Assembly: GCA_902635545.1 (NCBI GenBank)
Contig: CACPOL010000002.1
Coordinates: 62,001-126,000, forward strand
Direction: 5' to 3'
DNA length: 64,000 nucleotides
Origin: an uncultured Pelagibacteraceae bacterium
Lineage (GTDB): Bacteria > Pseudomonadota > Alphaproteobacteria > Pelagibacterales > Pelagibacteraceae
The notes beneath the pieces are model-generated. The model did not search any database. It was not told the origin of the DNA and saw nothing but the letters and a program-made list of their open reading frames with translations. Position numbers and translations under genes: made by a program. Positions 34,985 to 44,255 of this stretch are shown piece after piece; the first letter of the stretch is position 1; every line of letters starts with the position of its first letter.

Positions 34985-37312
34985 ATGAGCAAATCCATTA
35001 GTGAAAAAATAAAGAACAAGATAAATGAAGATTTATCTCCAACAAGAAATTTAACAGGTCTACATTTAAAAGTTGTTGCTGCTATCGCAATTATCTGGTC
35101 TTTATTTCAGCTTTGGTATGCTTCTCCATTTCCATTTTTATTAAATTTTGGAATATTCAAAGGATTACCCGCAAGAGCGATTCACTTAGGATTTGCTCTA
35201 TGTTTAGCTTTTTTAATTTATCCAATTTCAAAAGGAAAAAAGGTTTCAATCATAGATTTCTTAATAAGTCTTATTGGTGCTTTGTCTTGTCTTTATATTT
35301 ATTTTTTTTATGATCAGCTTGTTGAAAGAGGTGGAGTTTTATTATCCGTTAGTATAAGTGAAAATTTTAAATTACCTGTAGAATTAATAATTGGTTGCTT
35401 CGGGATTTTAATTCTTTTAGAGGCTACAAGAAGAGCAATAGGTTTACCTTTAGTTATTATTGCAGTTTGTTTTCTATTATTTTCATATTTTGGTAGATAT
35501 GCACCAGACATCATTTCTCATGGAGGATTATCATTAAATAGATTGATTGGATTTCAATGGTTAGATCAAGAGGCAATCTTTGGAATACCTATTGGTGTAT
35601 CAGTTGATTTCATTTTTTTATTTGTATTGTTTGGAGCACTTTTAGAGACAGCTGGAGGAGGTAAATATTTCTTAGAATTAGCTTTTGCGATGGTTGGAAA
35701 AATGCGAGGTGGACCAGCAAAAGCAGCAATTCTTGGCTCAGGCATGACTGGTTTAATTTCTGGATCATCAATAGCCAATACAGTTACTACTGGAACTTTT
35801 ACTATACCGATTATGAAAAAAACTGGTTTTTCTCAAGAAAAAGCAGGAGCTATTGAGGTATCTTCATCGGTTAATGGTCAAATAATGCCTCCTGTAATGG
35901 GTGCAGCAGCATTTGTCATGGCTAGTTTTATAGGAGTTACCTATTTTGAGGTTGTAAAACATGCTTTTTTACCTGCAATTATTTCTTATATAGCTTTATT
36001 TTATATATCTCATTTAGAGGCATTAAAATTGAATTTGAAAGGAATGGAAGAATCTGATGTTCCTAATTTGAAAAGAACTTTTTTATCTGGATTACATTTT
36101 CTAGTTCCTATTTTTGTACTAGTTTATATGTTAGTATACTTAAGGTTTACAGCATCTTACTCAATCTTTTACGCAACTATTTCACTTATATTAGTCAATT
36201 TGATTAATAAAATTATTCGAGAAGATAATTATAATAATGGCTTAAAAGTTTGGTTTAATGAAACAATCGTAGGATTTGAAAAAGGTGCTTTAAATATGGT
36301 TGCAGTTGGTATTGCTATTGCCACAGCTGGTATAATAGTGGGTGCAGTAGGATCAACTGGACTGAGTACAAATTTAATAATTGTAATTGAGTCTATTGCA
36401 AAAGATAACGTTGTAATTTTACTATTTTTAACAATTGTATTGTGTTTGTTACTTGGAATGGGTCTGCCAACCACTGCAAACTATGTAGTGGTTGCATCTT
36501 TAATGGCGACAGTTTTAGTTGATGTTGGAAATGCTTCAGGTTTTATTTTTCCATTAATAGCAGTTCATTTATTTGTTTTTTATTTTGGTCTTATGGCCGA
36601 TGTAACACCACCAGTTGGTTTAGCTTCTTATGCAGCAGCAGCTATTTCTGGTGGCGATCCATTAAGAACTGGTGTACAAGCATTTTGGTATAGTCTTAGA
36701 ACGGGTATTTTACCAATAGTTTTTCTTTTTAATCATGAGCTTCTTCTCATAGGAATAGAAAATATTTGGCACGCACTTACTGTAATTGTCACATCATTAG
36801 CTGGAATTCTAGTATTTACATCTGCAACTCAAGGATGGTTTATAAATAAATTAAGATGGTATGAAATTGCAATTTTTTTATTTATATCTATCTCTTTACT
36901 TTCACCAGAGTTTGTTTTGAATAAATTTTATCCAAAATATAATTATATAAACCTTGAAGATATTAACGAAATAAGATTGGATCCAAAGAAAGAGGTAAGA
37001 ATTAAAGTTACAAGAATTTCGGAGTATGGTGAGAGATACAAACTATTTGTTATAGATAAAAATAGTTTTGATGTCGATTATAGAATTAATGATTATGGTT
37101 TAAATATTATTGAAGATAATAAAAAGTATGTTGTCGACACACTTCAATGGAATGGAAAAGCTAAGAAAAACGGCTTTGAAATAGGCGATTATATCAGCGA
37201 GTTTAAAACAGAAAATACTGATCGACCTTCTAAAATTATTATTTATCCATTAGCAACTTTTTTATTATTAATCTTTGGATATTTAAATTATAGAAGAAAA
37301 ATTTATCACTAA
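34985..37312 (+). CDS. TRAP transporter fused permease (4TM/12TM) with DUF3394 tail
   Basis: Sodium-coupled uptake permease pairing with the preceding TAXI receptor. The 775-aa protein fuses small (DctQ-like) and large (DctM-like) membrane subunits: several helices in the first 200 residues, then the DctM core with GMTGLISGSSIANTVTTGTF, SSVNGQIMPPVMGAAAF, GLPTTANYVVVASLM and DVTPPVGLASYAAAA. After about residue 625 a soluble DUF3394-like domain (about 110 residues) and a last helix follow, a known form of fused TRAP permeases. Start ATG 34985 is 17 nt after the terminator. Confidence 0.93.
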   Translation: MSKSISEKIKNKINEDLSPTRNLTGLHLKVVAAIAIIWSLFQLWYASPFPFLLNFGIFKGLPARAIHLGFALCLAFLIYPISKGKKVSIIDFLISLIGALSCLYIYFFYDQLVERGGVLLSVSISENFKLPVELIIGCFGILILLEATRRAIGLPLVIIAVCFLLFSYFGRYAPDIISHGGLSLNRLIGFQWLDQEAIFGIPIGVSVDFIFLFVLFGALLETAGGGKYFLELAFAMVGKMRGGPAKAAILGSGMTGLISGSSIANTVTTGTFTIPIMKKTGFSQEKAGAIEVSSSVNGQIMPPVMGAAAFVMASFIGVTYFEVVKHAFLPAIISYIALFYISHLEALKLNLKGMEESDVPNLKRTFLSGLHFLVPIFVLVYMLVYLRFTASYSIFYATISLILVNLINKIIREDNYNNGLKVWFNETIVGFEKGALNMVAVGIAIATAGIIVGAVGSTGLSTNLIIVIESIAKDNVVILLFLTIVLCLLLGMGLPTTANYVVVASLMATVLVDVGNASGFIFPLIAVHLFVFYFGLMADVTPPVGLASYAAAAISGGDPLRTGVQAFWYSLRTGILPIVFLFNHELLLIGIENIWHALTVIVTSLAGILVFTSATQGWFINKLRWYEIAIFLFISISLLSPEFVLNKFYPKYNYINLEDINEIRLDPKKEVRIKVTRISEYGERYKLFVIDKNSFDVDYRINDYGLNIIEDNKKYVVDTLQWNGKAKKNGFEIGDYISEFKTENTDRPSKIIIYPLATFLLLIFGYLNYRRKIYH

Positions 37313-37325
37313 ATCCTAAGTTCAT

Positions 37326-37727
37326 TTATTTGGTTTTTAAAATTTTCCAAACACCAGATGCCGAGGTAATAATTTTATCATCACTTTTTAGTTCACAAAA
37401 TAAAAATACTAATGTTTTTGTTTTTTTTAAAATTTTTACATATCCATTAATCACATCACCAAGTTTTGATGCACCAATAAATTTTAAATCTAGAGAAATT
37501 GTTACACAAGGAGCATTTTGTGCTGATCGGTGTGCCGCTGTACCAGCTCCTGCATCTACTAAAGCTGACAAATATCCACCATGAGTGATACCAGCAGCAT
37601 TTAAATGATTTTCATTAATAGTCGATTTAAACTCGTACTCTGTCTCTGAAACATTTTTAAATAAAATACCACCATTATGCTTCATAAAACCTGGCTTAAT
37701 GCTAATTTGTTCAAAATCTTTTGACAT
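37326..37727 (-). CDS. PaaI-type hotdog thioesterase
   Basis: A 133-aa acyl-CoA thioesterase-like protein. The hotdog helix NAAGITHGGYLSALVDAGAG contains the HGG and the Asp of the PaaI/4HBT active site, and the strand VTISLDLKFIGASKLGDV is typical of the family. Substrate unknown. It is convergent with the TRAP permease (13 nt apart) and follows a possible tiny membrane gene and tRNA-Arg on the same strand. Confidence 0.85.
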   Translation of the reverse strand: MSKDFEQISIKPGFMKHNGGILFKNVSETEYEFKSTINENHLNAAGITHGGYLSALVDAGAGTAAHRSAQNAPCVTISLDLKFIGASKLGDVINGYVKILKKTKTLVFLFCELKSDDKIITSASGVWKILKTK

Positions 37728-37733
37728 AATTTT

Positions 37734-37832
37734 TTATAGTATAAAAGTTAAAATTAATAAAATAATAAGAATTAAAATAAAAAAATAAACAACAGATTTT
37801 TGTAAAGATAATTTCATTACCCATTTAAACAT
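37734..37832 (-). CDS. Possible 32-aa membrane mini-protein
   Basis: A 33-codon frame between tRNA-Arg and the thioesterase gene. The product starts FKWVMKLSLQKS and continues as one hydrophobic helix (VVYFFILILIILLILTFIL). A clear AAAAGGAA Shine-Dalgarno precedes the ATG by about seven nucleotides and the stop is six nucleotides before the thioesterase ATG. I do not recognise it. Such frames are common by chance in AT-rich DNA, so this is tentative. Confidence 0.4.
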   Translation of the reverse strand: MFKWVMKLSLQKSVVYFFILILIILLILTFIL

Positions 37833-37844
37833 AATTTTTCCTTT

Positions 37845-37921
37845 TGGTGCGCCTGCTAGGAGTCGAACCCAGAACCTCCTGGTCCGTAGCCAAGCGCTCT
37901 ATCCAATTGAGCTACAGGCGC
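37845..37921 (-). tRNA. tRNA-Arg(ACG)
   Basis: Read on the minus strand: acceptor GCGCCTG pairs with CAGGCGC, D-arm TAGCTCAATTGGATAGAGC, anticodon stem CTTGG/CCAGG with loop CTACGGA (anticodon ACG, expected to be edited to ICG), T-loop TTCGACT, discriminator A and encoded CCA. Confidence 0.97.
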
Positions 37922-37994
37922 AAAATTTTAAATATTTACTTTTATATCAAATTTTTGATGTAATTTAATTATAAAACATTATGTTGTAATTGAT

Positions 37995-39176
37995 ATGAGT
38001 AATTTTAAAGACGATGTTGTTATTGTTGAGGCTTTAAGAACGCCTATTGGAGCATACATGGGTTCTTTAAAAAATATTAATGCAAGTGAATTAGGCACAA
38101 TAGTAATAAAAGAACTTCTTATTAAATCAAAAATAAGTCCAAACGATATTGATGAAGTAATTTTGGGTCAAGTACTAACATCCGCAACTGGACAAAATCC
38201 AGCAAGACAATCGGCTCTTAATGCTGGAATTCCAGTCTTAAAACCAGCGCATACAGTTAATCAAGTTTGTGGTTCTGGTATGAGGGCGATTGTTTCAGCT
38301 TATCAATCAATTAAGTTGGGAGAAAATAATATTATAATTGCCGGAGGTCAAGAAAATATGTCTCGATCACCTCATGCAATTTTTTTAAGAGAAGATAAAA
38401 AATTGTCCTCAAAAAAATTGATAGACACAATGATTAATGATGGATTGTTAGATTCATTTAACGGGTACCATATGGGAGTAACTGCTGAAAATATTGCAAA
38501 AAAATTTAATATTACAAGAGAACAACAAGATTTATTTTCGATAGGCTCACAAGAAAAAACTCAAAAGGCAATTAGTGAAAAAAAATTTAAGAATGAAATT
38601 ATCATAATTAGAAATAATAAAAATGACATAATTCTTGAACAAGACGAGCATCCAAGAAAGAATATTAATTTGACCGATTTGAAAAAGTTAAAAACAGTTT
38701 TTAAACCAAACGGGACTGTCACTCCTGGTAATTCATCTGGAATTAATGATGGTGCTTCAGCAACAATTATTATGTCAGGAAAAGAAGCAGAAAGAAGATC
38801 AATAAAACCTTTAGCTAAAATTATTTCTTGGGCCTCTTGTGGAGTAGAGCCATCTCTGATGGGATTAGGACCTATTCAAGCAGTAAATCTAGCTTTGAAA
38901 AAAGCAAGCTGGAGAATTGAAGAAGTAGATTTATTTGAGTTGAATGAAGCTTTTGCAGCGCAGAGTATTGCAGTAGTTAATGAATTAAAGATCCCAAAAG
39001 CAAAACTTAATGTTAATGGAGGTGCCATCGCCCTTGGTCATCCTATTGGATCCTCCGGTTCAAGAATTGTAGTAACCTTATTACACGAAATGACTCGAAA
39101 TAATTTTAAGAAAGGCCTGGCTACCCTTTGTATAGGTGGTGGAATGGGTATAGCTCTATGCCTAGAGAGAGACTAG
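37995..39176 (+). CDS. Acetyl-CoA C-acetyltransferase (thiolase)
   Basis: Joins two acetyl-CoA to acetoacetyl-CoA, or cleaves 3-ketoacyl-CoA in reverse. The 393-aa protein has catalytic C92 (NQVCGSGMRA), H349 (ALGHPIGSSG) and C379 (LCIGGGMG), plus NEAFAAQS. Length and motifs fit the biosynthetic/acetoacetyl-CoA thiolase (PhaA/AtoB) type. No phaB or phaC follows; acyl-CoA ligase and thioesterase genes occur elsewhere in the window, so a role in fatty-acid or short-chain acyl-CoA metabolism is plausible. Confidence 0.93.
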   Translation: MSNFKDDVVIVEALRTPIGAYMGSLKNINASELGTIVIKELLIKSKISPNDIDEVILGQVLTSATGQNPARQSALNAGIPVLKPAHTVNQVCGSGMRAIVSAYQSIKLGENNIIIAGGQENMSRSPHAIFLREDKKLSSKKLIDTMINDGLLDSFNGYHMGVTAENIAKKFNITREQQDLFSIGSQEKTQKAISEKKFKNEIIIIRNNKNDIILEQDEHPRKNINLTDLKKLKTVFKPNGTVTPGNSSGINDGASATIIMSGKEAERRSIKPLAKIISWASCGVEPSLMGLGPIQAVNLALKKASWRIEEVDLFELNEAFAAQSIAVVNELKIPKAKLNVNGGAIALGHPIGSSGSRIVVTLLHEMTRNNFKKGLATLCIGGGMGIALCLERD

Positions 39177-39348
39177 TTTTTTAAAATATAATAATTTTTG
39201 CTCAATATCGACATTTGTATCCAATATCTTGCATCAAGATTGTTATAGTTGTGATTTTTTTTAAATTTTTTAAAAAATAAATTAAACATGTACATTTTAT
39301 CTCGTTTAAGGTTGTCCAAAAAAAGATATAAATGTGGTAAAATTATAT

Positions 39349-42300
39349 ATGTCTATTCAATTAAAAGTTCCTGATATTGGAGATTTTGAGCAAGTAGAAA
39401 TAATAGAGGTTATCGTTAAATCGGGTGATAATATAAAAAAGAACGATCCAGTTGTTACTTTAGAGAGCGATAAATCTAGCGTTGAAGTCCCATCAACTAT
39501 TGAAGGCGTTATTTCTAAAGTAAATGTAAAAGTCGGGGATAAAGTTTCAAAAGGAGATTTGATACTTGAAGTTGAAGGAGGTGAAAATAAAGCACCTATA
39601 AAATCAAAAAATTTAAATGAAGAAATTCCAAAAAATACTCAAAATTTAATTGAAGAAGCAGAAAAAAGTGTGGTTAAAAAAAATGAAAATTTTGAAAATC
39701 AAAAAACTGAAAATATAAATAAAATCGTTCAACGTGAAGCTATTAAAATTGCTGATGAAAAAAAATTTGAGGCAAGAGTAAATGGTGATATTGATCCAAG
39801 CGAAACAAGTGATTGGTTAGAGTCATTATCTTCAGTCTTGGAAACTGATGGCAGTAAAAGAGCTCAATTTTTAATTAAGAAATTAATTGAACATTCATAC
39901 AGACAAGGATCAGACTTAGTTCTTTCAAGAAATACACCTTATATAAATACTATTACCCCTGAAAACGAAACTAAATCTACTGGAGATCAAAATGTCGAAA
40001 GAAGAATTCGTTCATTAATAAGGTGGAATGCAGCAGCAATGGTCGTTAGAGCAAATAAAAAATTTCCAGAACTTGGAGGACATATTGGAACTTTTGCCTC
40101 AGCAGCAACTTTATATGATGTTGGAATGAATCATTTTTGGAGAGCAAAAAATAATAAATTTGGAGGTGATTTAATTTATTTTCAAGGACATAGTGCACCA
40201 GGAATGTATGCTAGAGCTTTCTTAGAGGGTAGACTAAGTGAAAAACAATTAGACAGTTTTAGGCAAGAGGTAAATCCAGGTGGTTTATCTTCATATCCAC
40301 ACCCTTGGTTAATGCCAAACTTTTGGCAGTTTCCAACCGTGTCTATGGGCATAGGGCCAATGTTGGCGATTTATCAAGCAAGGTTTATGAAATATTTGAT
40401 TAATCGTGGTTTGATAAAAGATGAAGGCAGAAAAGTTTGGGCTTTTTTAGGTGATGGGGAAATGGATGAACCTGAGTCTATGGGTGCAATAGGACTTGCG
40501 GCAAGGGAAAATTTAGACAATTTAATATTTGTAGTGAACTGTAATTTACAAAGATTAGACGGACCAGTAAGAGGAAATGGTAAAATTATTCAAGAACTTG
40601 AGGGTATCTTCAGAGGAGCTGGTTGGAATGTTATAAAGGTTATCTGGGGCTCATATTGGGATCCTCTACTAGCTAAAGATAAAACTGGGCATTTAGTAAA
40701 AATTATGGATGAAACTGTTGATGGTGAATATCAAGCATATAAAGCTAGAAATGGGTTATATGTAAGAGAAAAATTTTTTGGTAAATACCCTGAAACAAAA
40801 GAATTAGTATCAGCATTATCCGATAAAGATATTTGGAAACTTAATAGAGGTGGTCATGATCCTCATAAAGTTTTTGCGGCCTACGATAAAGCAGTAAAGA
40901 ATATTGGAAAGCCAACTGTTATTATTGCTAAAACTATTAAAGGCTATGGAATGGGAAAAACTGGTGAAAGTGTTAACACAACTCATCAACAAAAAAAAAT
41001 GGGCGTAGATGATTTAATGTACTACAGAGATAGATTTGACGTACCATTAACTGACAAACAGGTAAAAGATATTCAATATTTTAGACCTGATGAAAACTCA
41101 GAGGAAATAAAATATTTAAAAGAGAGAAGAATAAAATTAGGTGGTTTTATTCCTGAAAGAACAACATATGCAAGTCCTATAAAAGTACCTAAAAAGGACA
41201 TTTTTGATTTTCTAAAGGAATCAACAGGTAGTAAAGAAATGTCAACTACTATGGCTTTAGTTAGATTACTTACAAATTTACTTAGAGACAAAAATGTTTC
41301 ACCAAGACTTGTTCCAATCATTCCTGATGAGGCTAGAACTTTTGGTATGGAGGGTTTTTTTCAAAAAATAGGTATTTATGCTCATGAGGGACAAAAATAC
41401 GAACCAGAGGACTCAGAACAATTAAGCTCATATAGGGAAGATAAAAAAGGTCAAGTTTTAGAGGAAGGTATAAATGAGGCTGGATCAATGTCTTCATGGA
41501 TTGCAGCTGGAACAGCTTATACAAATCATGACATAGAAATGATACCTATATATCTTTTTTACTCAATGTTTGGCTTTCAAAGAGTTGGTGATTTTGCTTG
41601 GGCAGCGGGTGATAGTCAATCAAGAGGTTTTTTAATAGGAGCTACCTCTGGCAGAACGACATTAGCAGGGGAAGGCCTTCAGCATCAAGACGGACATAGT
41701 CATCTCTTAGCTTCAACAATACCTAATTGTGTGTCTTATGATCCTACATTCTCTTATGAATTAGCAGTTATATTTAGAGAAGGATTAAGAAGAATGCACG
41801 AAAAAAAGGAAAATGTTTTCTATTATATTACAACTATGAATGAAAACTATCCTCATCCAGCAATACCAAAATATAAAGAATGTGAAGAAGGTATATTGAA
41901 AGGAATGTATAAATTTAAAGAATTTAATAAAAATAAAAAAGCTAAAATTCAACTAATTGGATCAGGTGCAATACTTAGAGAAATTATTGGTGGTGCTGAA
42001 ATTCTTCAAAATGAATATGGAGTCGATAGTGAAATTTGGAGCGTTACTAGTTTTAATGAATTAGCGAGAAACGGTATGGAAATTGAAAGATACAATCTAC
42101 TTCATCCAGATGAAAAAAATAAAACCTCGTATGTGGAAGAATGTCTTGGTAAATCTAACGTACCTATATTAGCTGCCTCTGATTATATGCGAAGTCATTC
42201 AGAGCAAATAAGGCCATACGTAAAAAATAGTTTTTATTCTTTAGGTACCGATGGATTTGGCAGAAGTGATACAAGAAAAAATCTTAGAAAATTTTTTGAA

Positions 42301-42435
42301 GTTGATAAAGAACATATTGTAACATATGCATTAAGTGTTCTATCTAATGAACAGTTGATTTCTTCTAAATTAGCAAAAGAAGCTATAAAAAAATATAAAA
42401 TAGATTGTGATAGAATATTTCCAAGTAAATTATAA
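39349..42435 (+). CDS. aceE: Pyruvate dehydrogenase E1 (homodimeric) with N-terminal lipoyl domain
   Basis: Thiamine-diphosphate E1 subunit that decarboxylates pyruvate and acetylates a lipoyl arm. The 1028-aa protein has an N-terminal lipoyl domain (about 1-77, VPDIGDFEQVEIIEV, with the lipoylation lysine K42 in ESDKSSVEVP), a charged Lys/Glu/Asn-rich linker (about 78-145), then full-length AceE from about 147 (DIDPSETSDWLESL), including the ThDP motif GDGEMDEPES to NCNLQRLDG and TSGRTTLAGEGLQHQDGHSH. E. coli AceE is about 887 aa and has no lipoyl domain. The start is ATG 39349; a GTG five codons upstream is less likely. The next gene is an E2 without a lipoyl domain. Confidence 0.96.
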   Translation: MSIQLKVPDIGDFEQVEIIEVIVKSGDNIKKNDPVVTLESDKSSVEVPSTIEGVISKVNVKVGDKVSKGDLILEVEGGENKAPIKSKNLNEEIPKNTQNLIEEAEKSVVKKNENFENQKTENINKIVQREAIKIADEKKFEARVNGDIDPSETSDWLESLSSVLETDGSKRAQFLIKKLIEHSYRQGSDLVLSRNTPYINTITPENETKSTGDQNVERRIRSLIRWNAAAMVVRANKKFPELGGHIGTFASAATLYDVGMNHFWRAKNNKFGGDLIYFQGHSAPGMYARAFLEGRLSEKQLDSFRQEVNPGGLSSYPHPWLMPNFWQFPTVSMGIGPMLAIYQARFMKYLINRGLIKDEGRKVWAFLGDGEMDEPESMGAIGLAARENLDNLIFVVNCNLQRLDGPVRGNGKIIQELEGIFRGAGWNVIKVIWGSYWDPLLAKDKTGHLVKIMDETVDGEYQAYKARNGLYVREKFFGKYPETKELVSALSDKDIWKLNRGGHDPHKVFAAYDKAVKNIGKPTVIIAKTIKGYGMGKTGESVNTTHQQKKMGVDDLMYYRDRFDVPLTDKQVKDIQYFRPDENSEEIKYLKERRIKLGGFIPERTTYASPIKVPKKDIFDFLKESTGSKEMSTTMALVRLLTNLLRDKNVSPRLVPIIPDEARTFGMEGFFQKIGIYAHEGQKYEPEDSEQLSSYREDKKGQVLEEGINEAGSMSSWIAAGTAYTNHDIEMIPIYLFYSMFGFQRVGDFAWAAGDSQSRGFLIGATSGRTTLAGEGLQHQDGHSHLLASTIPNCVSYDPTFSYELAVIFREGLRRMHEKKENVFYYITTMNENYPHPAIPKYKECEEGILKGMYKFKEFNKNKKAKIQLIGSGAILREIIGGAEILQNEYGVDSEIWSVTSFNELARNGMEIERYNLLHPDEKNKTSYVEECLGKSNVPILAASDYMRSHSEQIRPYVKNSFYSLGTDGFGRSDTRKNLRKFFEVDKEHIVTYALSVLSNEQLISSKLAKEAIKKYKIDCDRIFPSKL

Positions 42436-42437
42436 AT

Positions 42438-43349
42438 ATGGTTGAAAAAAAAAGAGTACCCGCAAGTCCAAAGGCTAGAAAGTTTGCCAGAGAACTAGGT
42501 GTAAATATTAATCTAATTACAGGCACAGAAAGAGATGGAAGAGTAATTGAAAGTGATATTAAAAAATTTGTTAAAGATAGCAGTCTTGACAAAAATTTTT
42601 CACCAAAATCAAAATTAAAAACAGAGTATCAACATTCTGATTTTGGAGATGTTGTGATAAAAGAAATACCAAGAATAAAAAAAAAGTCTGCTATAAATCT
42701 CTCTTATTCCTGGAATACGATTCCTCACGTAACTAATCATGATGAAGCAGATGTAACAGAGATGGAAAACTTTAGAAATTCCTTGAAAGATTTATACACT
42801 GGTGAGAAAAAAAAAATTACACCATTAGCCTTTATAACAAAAGCATTAGTTGCAACACTTAAAAAATTTCCATCTTTTAATTGTTCAATAGATGAAATTG
42901 ACGACGGAAAAATGACAATTAAAAAATATTTTCATATTGGAATAGCTGTTGATACTGAACATGGTTTAATGGTGCCGAAAATAAGAAATGTTGATAAAAA
43001 AAATATAAATCAAATTAGTGAGGAACTAAAAATAATTAGTGAGAAATGTAGAATGCTTAAAATAGATAAAAAAGATTTTTATGGAGGATCGATGACTATT
43101 ACTAGCTTAGGGGGAATAGGAGGTTCATTTTTTACCCCAATAATTAATTTTCCTGAAGTTGCTATTCTAGGCATAGGAAAATTTAGGAAAGTCCATTTAC
43201 ACACAGGAAAAGAGTTAGAGGAAAGGATTATGTTACCATTATCTTTATCTTATGATCATAGAATAATTGATGGAGCAGAAGCAGCTAGATTTAATAATGA
43301 GCTTAAACAAAATTTAGGTAAAAATTTTGCATATAGGTTAGCTATTTAA
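42438..43349 (+). CDS. aceF: Pyruvate dehydrogenase E2 (acetyltransferase) lacking a lipoyl domain
   Basis: Core acetyltransferase transferring acetyl from lipoyl to CoA. At 303 aa it is about half the usual size. It starts directly with the peripheral subunit-binding domain (VPASPKARKFARELGV to VIESDIKKFV, about 7-47), a short linker, then the catalytic domain (NLSYSWNTIPHVTN onward) with the active-site motif SYDHRIIDGAEAARF near the end. No lipoyl domain precedes it: the frame starts two nucleotides after the aceE stop. The lipoyl arm is evidently supplied by the E1 gene product. No E3 gene is nearby. Confidence 0.94.
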   Translation: MVEKKRVPASPKARKFARELGVNINLITGTERDGRVIESDIKKFVKDSSLDKNFSPKSKLKTEYQHSDFGDVVIKEIPRIKKKSAINLSYSWNTIPHVTNHDEADVTEMENFRNSLKDLYTGEKKKITPLAFITKALVATLKKFPSFNCSIDEIDDGKMTIKKYFHIGIAVDTEHGLMVPKIRNVDKKNINQISEELKIISEKCRMLKIDKKDFYGGSMTITSLGGIGGSFFTPIINFPEVAILGIGKFRKVHLHTGKELEERIMLPLSLSYDHRIIDGAEAARFNNELKQNLGKNFAYRLAI

Positions 43350-44255
43350 ATGACAAAAACACAATCCTTGATAGCTGCTTTTTTATGTACTTTCATATGG
43401 GGTACTACATTTATAGCCCAGGATACAGGAATGGAAGTTATTGGGCCGTATGTTTTTAATGCTACAAGATTTTTTGTAGGTTTTTTAGCTTTAATTCCAT
43501 TTTATTTAATTTTAGAAAAAAAAAAGACCAAAGAAGTTTTATCAAAAAATAAAAAAAGATTTATATTTTTATCTATCCTTATAGGTATTTTTCTTTTTTT
43601 TGCATCTTTACTTCAACAAGTAGCATTACTTTTTACTGATATAGCCAATGCTGCTTTTTTTACAATATTTTATGTCCCTATGGTGCCAATTATTGGTTTT
43701 TTTTTATTTAGAACGAATATTCATTGGAGTGTTTGGCCATCAGTATTATTTTGTGTAATAGGGGGTTATTTTTTAACAAATTTTCAAGATGCTACTATCA
43801 GATTAGGGGATACTCTTGTAATAATTTGTGCTTTATTTTGGAGTTTACATATCATTTTCATAGGAATTTTAGTCAGCGAGTTTAATGCTCCAATACTCGT
43901 GGGTTTAATTCAAACATTAATTGTTTCAATTTGTTCATTAGTGCCAGCTTTTATTTTTGAAGAATTTATTTTTGAAAATATTTTTGATCAAAAATTTCAG
44001 ATATTGTATGCTGGAATTTTATCAGGTGGTATAGCATTCGTGTTGCAAATTTATGCGCAACAAAATATTTCTCCGGCACCGTCTGCTATAATTTTTTCTT
44101 TAGAAGGAGTTTTTGCAACAGTTGCAGCTTGGATAATTTTATCTCAAATTCTTAATTTAAACAATATAATCGGTTGTATTTTAATTCTTATTGGAGTTTT
44201 AATCTCACAATTGCTTCCAGAAATAAAAAATTTAAGTATAAATAAAATAAAATAA
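43350..44255 (+). CDS. EamA/DMT-family transporter
   Basis: A 301-aa drug/metabolite transporter-type membrane protein with ten predicted helices in two EamA repeats, starting SLIAAFLCTFIWGTTFIAQD and ending in a short basic tail. The second repeat begins around LGDTLVIICALFWSLHIIFI. Substrate unknown (family members export amino acids or metabolites). The ATG follows the aceF stop with no spacer, and the 3' end overlaps uppP by 24 nt tail to tail. Confidence 0.88.
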   Translation: MTKTQSLIAAFLCTFIWGTTFIAQDTGMEVIGPYVFNATRFFVGFLALIPFYLILEKKKTKEVLSKNKKRFIFLSILIGIFLFFASLLQQVALLFTDIANAAFFTIFYVPMVPIIGFFLFRTNIHWSVWPSVLFCVIGGYFLTNFQDATIRLGDTLVIICALFWSLHIIFIGILVSEFNAPILVGLIQTLIVSICSLVPAFIFEEFIFENIFDQKFQILYAGILSGGIAFVLQIYAQQNISPAPSAIIFSLEGVFATVAAWIILSQILNLNNIIGCILILIGVLISQLLPEIKNLSINKIK

